From the NCBI GenBank assembly GCA_002405405.1, contig DHLT01000126.1, positions 7,955 to 14,373 on the forward strand: a stretch of 6,419 nucleotides of DNA, read 5' to 3'. Shown in pieces: positions 1 through 5,906 of the stretch. The notes beneath the pieces were generated by a model. That model saw only the letters and a list, made by a program, of their open reading frames with translations. It was not told where the DNA came from and did not search any database. Source of the DNA: Ignavibacteria bacterium UBA4661 (GTDB taxonomy: Bacteria; Bacteroidota; Ignavibacteria; Kapaibacteriales; UBA4661). The first letter of the stretch is position 1; the number at the start of each line of letters is the position of its first letter. Position numbers and translations under genes: made by a program.

Positions 1-2
1 AG

Positions 3-146
3 AAATATGTGATTGACCTGCTGACGAATCCCAAAAAACATCAACGCTTTGCAGATAACGCACGTCGTCATGCTGAAGAACATTTCAAAACTGAAATGAT
101 CGTTCCCCAATACGAAGCACTCTATCAGCGTTTGCTTTCAGAGTGA
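3..146 (+). CDS. GT4-family glycosyltransferase, C-terminal end only (possibly BshA-like)
   Basis: An open frame enters from the left edge and ends at TGA (144-146), giving 47 residues. It starts KYVIDLLTNPKK and ends ...TEMIVPQYEALYQRLLSE. This is the typical closing helix of GT-B fold, family 4 glycosyltransferases: a basic helix (RFADNARRHAEEHF), then an F..E.IV.QYE.LY segment that packs back on the N-terminal Rossmann domain. From memory, the F(K/R)(T/S)E.IV.QYE..Y pattern closely resembles BshA, the enzyme joining N-acetylglucosamine to L-malate in bacillithiol synthesis. Other GT4 enzymes end similarly and the donor-binding EX7E motif lies outside the window, so the substrate is not settled. 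It is the only plus-strand gene here. Its last 22 bases overlap the 3' end of obg tail to tail. Confidence is good for the GT4 fold and low for BshA. Confidence 0.72.
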   Translation, partial: KYVIDLLTNPKKHQRFADNARRHAEEHFKTEMIVPQYEALYQRLLSE

Positions 147-1402
147 TCGCCGTCATCGTCATGCGCAGTATTGTCTTCGGTTTTATCAGCTTCCGTTTCG
201 TCTTCTTCAGCATATTCCTCAATGAATTCATCATCGAAGAGTTCATCGTCATCTCCCGCATCAAAACCGGCATTAAAATCTTCACCCTCATCTTCACCGA
301 AGAAATCGTCATCGTCGCCGTACTCTTCAGTGAGAGCATCGATATGTTCTCCACGCTTGCGCTCACGCACAGCAGGCGGCACATGTCGTGTTAGAACAAC
401 AAATGTTTCTTTCGTGTTTTGTATAAGATCAAACATGATTTGCTTGAGCTCGTCTAGTCCCTCACCACTCACTGCTGAGATAATCATTGCTTGTTGACCA
501 TCGAAGCGTCTTGCTAAATAATCATCGCGCATTTCGTCAATAAAACCATCTGCTTTGTTGATACAAATAATGCGAGGAACTTCTTGCAATGTTGTGTTGA
601 ATTTCAGGACTTCTTGGCGAAGTGTTGCATACTGTTCTTCAACATCCATATCATCTAATCCATCCAGCAAATATACATGCACCTTGCATCGCTCGACATG
701 GCGCAGGAACTGTGCACCCAAACCACGACCATCAGCGGCACCTTCGATCAAACCCGGAATATCCGCCAAGCAGAACGAACGATACTTATCGGCATACACA
801 ATTCCCAAATTAGGTATCAATGTAGTAAATGGATAATCAGCAATTTTAGGGCGTGCAGACGAAAGTGCTGCAATCAATGTTGATTTTCCTGCATTTGGAA
901 AACCTACCAAACCGGCATCTGCAAGAAGTTTTAATTCGAGTTCTGCTTCAAGCTCTTCGCCCGGCTTTCCGGGTGTAGCATAGCGCGGTGCTTGATTGAC
1001 GGAGGTTGCAAAATTAATATTCCCCAAACCACCTTTCCCACCATGTGCGATAATCACTTCTTGACCATGCGTTTGTATATCTGCTAATACTTCTCCTGTC
1101 TCACTATGACGAATAACCGTACCCACCGGAACATCAATATATCGATGCCTACCACTGCGACCCGTACAACGATTACCCTCACCGGGCTTGCCATGTTCTG
1201 CTTTGAATCTGCGTTTATATTTCAAATCCATGAGCGTACTCATATTGCCATTCCCTACAGCAATAATATTACCCCCATTACCACCGTCACCACCGTCAGG
1301 ACCACCCTTGGGAATATATTTTGCCCGCCGAAATCCTATGCGACCATTTCCTCCATCACCTGCCTTGAGATGAATTTTTGCTATATCAATAAACATGGTC
1401 AT
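125..1402 (-). CDS. obg: GTPase Obg (CgtA), ribosome-assembly GTPase with long acidic tail
   Basis: Obg is a slow GTPase that binds the 50S subunit late in assembly and links ribosome maturation to stress and (p)ppGpp. The 425 residues show the glycine-rich Obg fold (about 4-160: GDGGNG, PKGGPDGGDGGNGG, HGGKGGLGN). A G domain follows, with G1 GFPNAGKS 167-174, the G2 region PFTTLIPNLG 191-200, G3 DIPG 214-217, G4 NKAD 282-285 and G5 SAVSGEG 309-315. After about residue 350 there is no recognisable OCT domain. Instead there is a low-complexity acidic tail in which 36 of the last 75 residues are Asp or Glu, as in proteobacterial ObgE but longer. The ATG at 1402 is chosen because AAGGGG lies 8 bases upstream. 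A second in-frame ATG at 1396 gives the family-typical start MFID and is a real alternative. The gene follows the unknown 506-residue gene by 32 bases, implying one transcript, and ends at TGA inside the convergent glycosyltransferase gene. All catalytic motifs are intact. Confidence 0.97.
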   Translation of the reverse strand: MTMFIDIAKIHLKAGDGGNGRIGFRRAKYIPKGGPDGGDGGNGGNIIAVGNGNMSTLMDLKYKRRFKAEHGKPGEGNRCTGRSGRHRYIDVPVGTVIRHSETGEVLADIQTHGQEVIIAHGGKGGLGNINFATSVNQAPRYATPGKPGEELEAELELKLLADAGLVGFPNAGKSTLIAALSSARPKIADYPFTTLIPNLGIVYADKYRSFCLADIPGLIEGAADGRGLGAQFLRHVERCKVHVYLLDGLDDMDVEEQYATLRQEVLKFNTTLQEVPRIICINKADGFIDEMRDDYLARRFDGQQAMIISAVSGEGLDELKQIMFDLIQNTKETFVVLTRHVPPAVRERKRGEHIDALTEEYGDDDDFFGEDEGEDFNAGFDAGDDDELFDDEFIEEYAEEDETEADKTEDNTAHDDDGDHSESKR

Positions 1403-1410
1403 CCTCGTAT

Positions 1411-1416
1411 CCCCTT
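1411..1416 (-). promoter_or_regulatory. Shine-Dalgarno site of obg
   Basis: On the minus strand this reads AAGGGG, followed by 8 bases (ATACGAGG) and then the ATG at 1402. It is the only purine-rich, well-spaced ribosome binding site before any gene in the window. The closer GAGG at 1403-1406 could instead serve the second ATG at 1396, with a 6-base gap, so both starts may be used. Confidence 0.6.
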
Positions 1417-1434
1417 TTCAACAATGAAATAAAA

Positions 1435-2955
1435 TTATTTAACATATCGGCTGTACACAAGCTCTGCGAATCGCTGTGCAATCTTGGAATATGGGTCAAT
1501 ATGGTGTTCAAGAAAAAATCGATCAATAAATATAGATGCAGTTTTCCATGTTGCATGGGCATCAACTGCATCCATCAAATCAGAATATCGTCGTATATCA
1601 CCATCACATAGCTCTGCAACAAACATGTCTTTATCGCGCACCGGAATGAGCGTATCAACATATGGCAAGTTAAATATCCGTGGCTGTGACTGTGCAGGCA
1701 CCACCAAAGGAATATCGATTACATTATACGCGGCATCAATTTCTGCTGTTATTACTGGCTCAGGAACCGTTGAGGTGACCTCATTATCAAACGACCTCCA
1801 TTCGTGTCGGCGCGGGTGTTCTTCTTGCTGATCGACCTCTTTTTCACCTATGATCGTTTCTTTTGAGCGATGATCGCCAGAAAAGGAGTCCTGCAAAGAT
1901 TCTTGCAAGGGATTCACCACGTCCTCTTTCTCAAAAATTGGCTGTGATATTGTGTGTACAGCCTCGACCGTCACAGTATCCATCACAATTTGTGGTGTCA
2001 GAGGCATACGCTCCTGCACATTTGTATTGAGCGGTTTACGCGAAGCAATATTTTCGAACTCGAAAGGTACTTCAATAGGTTTGGTTTTCGGCAGAGGAGG
2101 ACTTGTGGGTGAATCAGTGCGCGTGATGACATCATCAACAATATGCGCCAAATCATTTCGAGAAATCCTCCGTAGCTGCTCGACTTTCAGCAAACGTTCA
2201 ACTTCATTGGCAATACGATAAATACCCTTATCATCAAGGAATACAATGAGTGCTTGCGGTGGAATTGTTATTGCCTCTGAGGACTGGTCTATACCACTAA
2301 AGAGTTCAAACATCGGCTCAAACAGGTCAAGAAATTCTCGTGGTGTAAATTCTAAAATTTGCCCGCGATCAATCTGCGTGATATATCGTTCAAAGCTGGA
2401 AGCATTCATACGTTCAGCACTGCCTGGTGCGAGTATATATTCGCGCATGATTCTTTCCATGCCCTCGGACAAATACGAATAACCATATAATGACCGTAAG
2501 CGCACAAGAATTTCCTCCGGCGAGCGAGTCATCTCGCCACGAAAAACAAACCACTTGAGCGCTGTACGAGGACGAAGCGTATAGTTAAAACGCATTTTTA
2601 CCGCATAGTCAATCGTCGTGTACAATTCTCGGCGGTCAAAACGTGCGGCTTGTTTGCTGAGTTGATCGATATGAGCAATATCATCAGCAATAGATTTATC
2701 TGTAAAAACAAATCGAGGATTTGTACCTCGCATTAGTTTCTGCTCATGCAACCACCACTCTACTTCGCCCGAAAAAAAAGTTTGATAGAATGGATGGATT
2801 TTTTCTTGCTTCTGCATATCACGCCAATACAAATAGGCACAATTCTCACGAAGGAGTGGTTGTAATTGATTGGTCAAGAAAACTTTCTCGGCAGAAATTG
2901 CTTGTTCAAACATGGCTCGAGGAGCAAGGGAAAATCGTGAGTCGGAGAGCGACAC
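1435..2955 (-). CDS. Uncharacterised 506-residue protein with helical N-terminus, disordered linker and conserved-looking C-terminal domain
   Basis: I do not recognise a characterised family. Residues 1-278 are mixed charged and hydrophobic and look helical, rich in Trp/Tyr/Phe (YLYWRDM 41-47, EVEWWLHEQK 64-73, LKWFVFRGEM 133-142). Residues about 279-430 are Pro/Thr/Glu/Gln-rich with little hydrophobic patterning, probably a disordered linker. Residues about 435-506 form a compact C-terminal unit with W470, AS 473-474, D478, DPYSK 487-491 and a closing LVYSRY. From memory, similar C-termini occur on hypothetical proteins of Bacteroidetes/Ignavibacteria-like genomes, sometimes with different N-terminal parts. 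There is no signal peptide or membrane segment, so it is probably cytoplasmic. The start is GTG at 2955; an in-frame TAG at 2965-2967 rules out a longer protein, and ATG at 2913 (Met15) is the alternative. Neither start has a clear Shine-Dalgarno. It ends in TAA, 32 bases before obg, and a promoter-like sequence lies upstream. Confidence 0.8.
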   Translation of the reverse strand: MSLSDSRFSLAPRAMFEQAISAEKVFLTNQLQPLLRENCAYLYWRDMQKQEKIHPFYQTFFSGEVEWWLHEQKLMRGTNPRFVFTDKSIADDIAHIDQLSKQAARFDRRELYTTIDYAVKMRFNYTLRPRTALKWFVFRGEMTRSPEEILVRLRSLYGYSYLSEGMERIMREYILAPGSAERMNASSFERYITQIDRGQILEFTPREFLDLFEPMFELFSGIDQSSEAITIPPQALIVFLDDKGIYRIANEVERLLKVEQLRRISRNDLAHIVDDVITRTDSPTSPPLPKTKPIEVPFEFENIASRKPLNTNVQERMPLTPQIVMDTVTVEAVHTISQPIFEKEDVVNPLQESLQDSFSGDHRSKETIIGEKEVDQQEEHPRRHEWRSFDNEVTSTVPEPVITAEIDAAYNVIDIPLVVPAQSQPRIFNLPYVDTLIPVRDKDMFVAELCDGDIRRYSDLMDAVDAHATWKTASIFIDRFFLEHHIDPYSKIAQRFAELVYSRYVK

Positions 2956-2981
2956 AAACTGCCGCTATGTCTTCATTAAAA

Positions 2982-3014
2982 ATGTGCCATGTCTTTATGC
3001 AAAACATGACACAT
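2982..3014 (-). repeat. 11-bp inverted repeat with 11-base loop in the leader of the unknown gene; operator, attenuator or terminator
   Basis: Reading the minus strand, ATGTGTCATGT (3014-3004) is followed by an 11-base loop and ACATGGCACAT (2992-2982). The arms pair at 10 of 11 positions, and the remaining one is a G-U wobble in RNA. The second arm runs directly into five T residues (2982-2978). As RNA this is a stem followed by a U-tract, so it could terminate the upstream ATP-grasp transcript or act as an attenuator. As DNA, the two arms sit 22 bp apart centre to centre, about two helical turns, just downstream of the predicted -10 box, which suits a repressor operator. Only 4 of the 11 pairs are G-C, so the terminator reading is weak. 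Confidence 0.45.
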
Positions 3015-3025
3015 GCAAAGATACC

Positions 3026-3054
3026 ATTTTATGTTGATGCTATGTCGCGGTCAA
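3026..3054 (-). promoter_or_regulatory. Predicted sigma70-type promoter for the unknown gene and obg
   Basis: On the minus strand TTGACC (3054-3049) and TAAAAT (3031-3026) each match the sigma70 consensus at five of six positions and are separated by exactly 17 bases. Transcription would start near 3019, leaving a leader of about 64 bases before the GTG at 2955. It lies in the 148-base gap between the ATP-grasp gene and the unknown gene, where a promoter for the two-gene unit would be expected. If the host is a true Bacteroidetes, its main sigma factor prefers a different consensus, which would lower the likelihood. Confidence 0.5.
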
Positions 3055-3103
3055 GCGTTGATCCCAATAACTGTATCGATTGAAACGAAGCTTAAAATCG
3101 CAA

Positions 3104-4315
3104 TCAATTTGTTGGCTTATCAGGCGCAGGAATAAAAATATTAAAGTCTTCTTGGAATCGGCGAGCATAGCTGTCAAGTAACTCGTGAATTCGATCAAAA
3201 TTCTTAGAACGAACAATAATACCTGCATGGTTTTTCTTATGCATACGCCATACTATTTCACTGTCATTGTAGCTACTGGTGTCGGGATATTCTTGCTTTG
3301 CTAAAGAAATAACAAGTCCGGCATAATCTTTACTGGCTTTGGGTAGTTTATAGGGTTCTTCACCATAAAACAATTCGATTTTCGCCCACTCTCTCCATAG
3401 GTTAATATCTGAAGCTGCTTCCACTAAGTCCACAATATTCGCACCACCCACACGTGCAGCTGTTTCAAGAAAATAGAACTTACCATCAGCATGTGCACGA
3501 ATAAATTCGGTATGTGAAGCACCGAAATTCAGACCCATTGCTTCTAAAACAGCTTTATTTGCTGTGAGAATATCTTTCTCTTCTTTCGTATTTCGCTTCA
3601 CTATCGATGTAGTAAAAATACCGCCACCATGTGCAACATCAAATGGCGGACGACCATACTTACTTGCCGATGCAAAGACAATTTTACCTCTGTCCATGAG
3701 TGAATCAACATGATAGACATCGCCCGGCAGAAACTGTTCCATCACAAAATGCGAACGGCGATCACCAAGCTCATCGTAAAATTGCCATACTTCTTGCTCA
3801 TTATGCACTTTGCGTATACCTAGTGCCGATGCCTCTGAGCGTGGCTTCACTAGAAAAGGGAATGGCGTACTCGTGTATAATTCTTTAATCTTGTCAGTAT
3901 TAAGAAATTGCACAAACTTTGGCACATTCAACCCTGCCTTTAGAGCTGTATTGCGCATCGAGAGTTTATCACGAAAATTTCGCGTAACAGTAACACCAAT
4001 ACCATCAAGCTGTAAATGCTCCCGAAGCAATCCTGCAATCTCTAAATCATAGTCATCTAGTGCAACTATACGTTCAATATTCTCTGTACGTGCCACATAA
4101 CTGATTGCATTGATAACATGATCTGTTACCCATCGACCGTCGGGTTCAGGTAAGTAGTAAATTTCGTCGATGCAATCATGGGGCCAAGGAATATCTCTTA
4201 AACGTTCGGCAGTAAGAAGTAGTACTCGCGCACCTTGGGCTTTACATTCACGAATAAAATCGTGCCCTTTATCATAACTAGCAACACACAAAATGGTAAT
4301 CGGACGCTTACTCAT
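3104..4315 (-). CDS. ATP-grasp domain protein, probable ATP-dependent carboxylate-amine ligase of unknown substrate
   Basis: ATP-grasp enzymes activate a carboxylate as an acyl-phosphate and join it to an amine or thiol. The 403 residues follow the standard order: an N-terminal pre-ATP-grasp Rossmann-like domain (TILCVASYDKGHDF, then IVALDDYDLEIAGLLRE at 83-99), DK at 116-117, the ATP-binding lysine region FLVKPRSEASALGI (K157), the hinge MEQFLPG (192-198) followed by HVDSL, and the metal-binding segment HTEF (268-271) with FLETAARVGGANI (282-294; E284 and N293 as likely ligands). A C-terminal domain of about 90 residues follows. This is closest in style to the stand-alone ATP-grasp_4 ligases (carnosine-synthase or BL00235-like). 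The cytoplasm is its likely location. The start at ATG 4315 gives the usual beta-strand opening. The frame stays open to 4447, but that extension is basic/hydrophobic and unlike the family. No clear Shine-Dalgarno is visible. It ends in TGA. The neighbours give no substrate clue. Confidence 0.85.
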   Translation of the reverse strand: MSKRPITILCVASYDKGHDFIRECKAQGARVLLLTAERLRDIPWPHDCIDEIYYLPEPDGRWVTDHVINAISYVARTENIERIVALDDYDLEIAGLLREHLQLDGIGVTVTRNFRDKLSMRNTALKAGLNVPKFVQFLNTDKIKELYTSTPFPFLVKPRSEASALGIRKVHNEQEVWQFYDELGDRRSHFVMEQFLPGDVYHVDSLMDRGKIVFASASKYGRPPFDVAHGGGIFTTSIVKRNTKEEKDILTANKAVLEAMGLNFGASHTEFIRAHADGKFYFLETAARVGGANIVDLVEAASDINLWREWAKIELFYGEEPYKLPKASKDYAGLVISLAKQEYPDTSSYNDSEIVWRMHKKNHAGIIVRSKNFDRIHELLDSYARRFQEDFNIFIPAPDKPTN

Positions 4316-4452
4316 AAGTACCAATGAACAAAAGAGGTGAAAAAAAGAATAAAGATTGTGGAGAGAAGTTGCGCAACGCTTCTCGCAACGACAGCACATA
4401 ATTAAGAAGATAGAAAGTATTCTTCTCTTTTGCAATAGCAAAGGCAAGATTG
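4316..4452 (-). other. Intergenic spacer between radA and the ATP-grasp gene with three small inverted repeats
   Basis: The 137 bases carry three modest hairpins. The first spans 4434-4457, with 8-bp arms AATAGCAA/TTGCTATT and an 8-base loop, and overlaps the radA TAG stop (4453-4455). The second spans 4405-4426, with 6-bp arms AGAAGA/TCTTCT. The third spans 4363-4384, with arms GAGAAG/CTTCTC around the short palindrome TTGCGCAA. A run of seven T on the minus strand (4346-4340) lies about 16 bases beyond the third hairpin, too far for a textbook intrinsic terminator. I see no convincing -35/-10 pair. Transcription may simply continue from radA into the ATP-grasp gene, or stop weakly here. Confidence 0.35.
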
Positions 4453-5850
4453 CTATTCTTTTGCAAACACATGTACAAGCATTTGAACAATACGCGCCAC
4501 AGGATGGATGTGCGCACCTTTAAGGCGAACCAAACGCTTTGCATTACCTGAAGGAATGACAATATTGGTAAAACCAAGTTTCACAGCTTCCGACAGACGC
4601 ACATCAAGAGAGGAGACCGTGCGTACTTCTCCTGTCAGCCCAATTTCCCCGATAAGTAGTGTATCAGGACGAATCGGTATATCACGAAAAGACGAGACAA
4701 TTGCAGCAGCAATAGCGACATCGATTGCTGGATCATCTAGTCGCAACCCGCCTGCAATGTTAACAAAGACATCATGCTGACTCAAATTAAGTCCTAAGCG
4801 TTTTTCAATCACAGCAAGAATCATTTGTAAACGACGATACTCAATACCGGTTGCACTACGTTGTGGTGTACCATAGCCTGAATGTGCTGTAAGAGCTTGA
4901 ACTTCAACCAAAATGGGTCGTGTTCCCTCAATAGCAGCGGCAACTGCCGTTCCGGATGCTTCACTATGACGCTCAGATAAAAATACTTCGGAGGGATTTG
5001 GCACTTCTCGCAAACCTGTTTCAGCCATCTCAAAAACACCAATTTCATTTGTTGAGCCAAAACGATTTTTAATCGCTCGTAAAACACGATACGCATAGAC
5101 CCGTTCACCCTCAAATTGCAAAACAGTATCAACAATATGCTCCAAGACTCGAGGACCGGCAATAGTACCTTCTTTAGTTACATGCCCTACTACAAAAATT
5201 GGGATACCTGTTTCTTAAGCGCATTGCATGAGCATTGCAGAACATTCACGTACCTGCGTGACACTCCCCGGAGCGGATGCAATGGTAGGACGATATAATG
5301 TTTGAATCGAATCAATAATGACTAGTTGTGTATTGGCATGTTTAATAACCGAAATAATTTCATCACAATTAGTTTCTGAGAGAAGCCGTAGATTGGTTGG
5401 ACGCGTATTCATGCGCTCTGCTCGCATTTTGATTTGCCCAAGTGATTCTTCGCCAGTAATATAGAGTGGTTGTGCTTGATCCGTACCGGCGCACATTTGC
5501 ATCATAAGTGTTGATTTTCCAATACCAGGATCGCCACCGATTAACGTAATCGAACCTGGCGTAATACCACCGCCAAGCACACGATCAAATTCGGCAATAC
5601 TTGTGGGCAAACGTTGATAATCTTGCTCGGCAATATCAGCAAGTAGTAATGGTTTTTTCGTTCCGGACTGTCCCGGCTTCAATCCTTTTTGTTGAGCAAG
5701 CGCACGTTCATTGATAGCTCCTTTCAAGACAATTCTTGATTCTTCCACTAGAGTGTTCCAAGCATTACAGTGTGGGCATTTCCCTGCCCAACGTGGTGTG
5801 TCGCCACCGCAATTTGAGCAAACATACAGCGATTTAGTTTTTACTGCCAT
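4453..5850 (-). pseudogene. radA: DNA repair protein RadA (Sms), interrupted by one in-frame TAA
   Basis: RadA is a RecA-related ATPase that drives branch migration during recombinational repair and binds DNA with RecA. Reading through codon 212 gives 465 positions, the normal family length. Domains in order: a C4 zinc finger (C11, C14, C25, C28; the C..CG...P.W.GKCP.C..W pattern), a RecA-like ATPase with Walker A GDPGIGKS (106-113) and Walker B VIIDSIQ (177-183), the VGHVTKEG segment (221-228), the RadA signature KNRFG (261-265), and a Lon-protease-like C-terminal domain (about 285-460, including AGGLRLDDPAIDVA). Codon 212 is TAA (5215-5217), between ...AMLMQCA and ETGIPIFVVGHV, where the family has Lys or Gln. 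The frame is the same on both sides, so one base change restores the gene. As written, the 211-residue N-terminal piece keeps both Walker motifs but lacks KNRFG and the Lon-like domain. The C-terminal piece could restart only at TTG 5145, which has no ribosome binding site. The final stop is TAG. No clear Shine-Dalgarno precedes ATG 5850. Confidence 0.95.
5215..5217 (-). other. Premature in-frame ochre codon in radA (codon 212)
   Basis: The plus strand reads TTA, hence TAA on the coding strand, in the context GCT TAA GAA. CAA (Gln), AAA (Lys) or GAA (Glu) would each be one substitution away; a C-to-T transition from CAA is the simplest. The flanking codons continue the RadA reading without any shift. 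TAA is also the natural terminator of the unknown gene at 1435-1437, which argues against TAA being reassigned to an amino acid in this organism. Confidence 0.9.
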
Positions 5851-5906
5851 AATGTTCTAAGGTGATGAAATGTTCAGTAACGCAAAAGCATCAGAACCAT
5901 TTTCTT

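Noticed and set aside
143..394. Plus-strand open frame coding a very hydrophobic 83-residue peptide rich in Ile, Val and Phe that looks like a membrane protein
   Set aside because: It is the exact antisense of the Asp/Glu-rich obg tail; GAT/GAA codons read backwards become ATC/TTC. No ribosome binding site supports it.
171..497. Plus-strand serine-rich open frame opposite obg
   Set aside because: It is another antisense reading of the acidic tail (serine runs from the opposing GAT/GAG codons) and has no independent coding support.
4340..4384. Rho-independent terminator formed by the GAGAAG/CTTCTC hairpin and the downstream T7 run
   Set aside because: About 16 bases separate the stem from the T-run and the stem is only 6 bp with a 10-base loop, so the geometry does not fit an intrinsic terminator.
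4316..4447. Possible 44-residue N-terminal extension of the ATP-grasp protein starting at 4447
   Set aside because: The extension has Cys/Arg/Leu-rich composition unlike the rest, crosses the hairpin region and is not expected in the family. The ATG at 4315 gives the standard opening strand.
4453..5145. Independent gene for the Lon-like half of RadA starting at TTG 5145
   Set aside because: The upstream frame continues the RadA sequence without interruption back to the TAA. The TTG is simply the leucine of the conserved VLEH segment and has no ribosome binding site.
5215..5217. Alternative genetic code with TAA read as an amino acid
   Set aside because: The unknown gene terminates at TAA (1435-1437), and TGA and TAG end the other genes, so all three stops appear to be in use.
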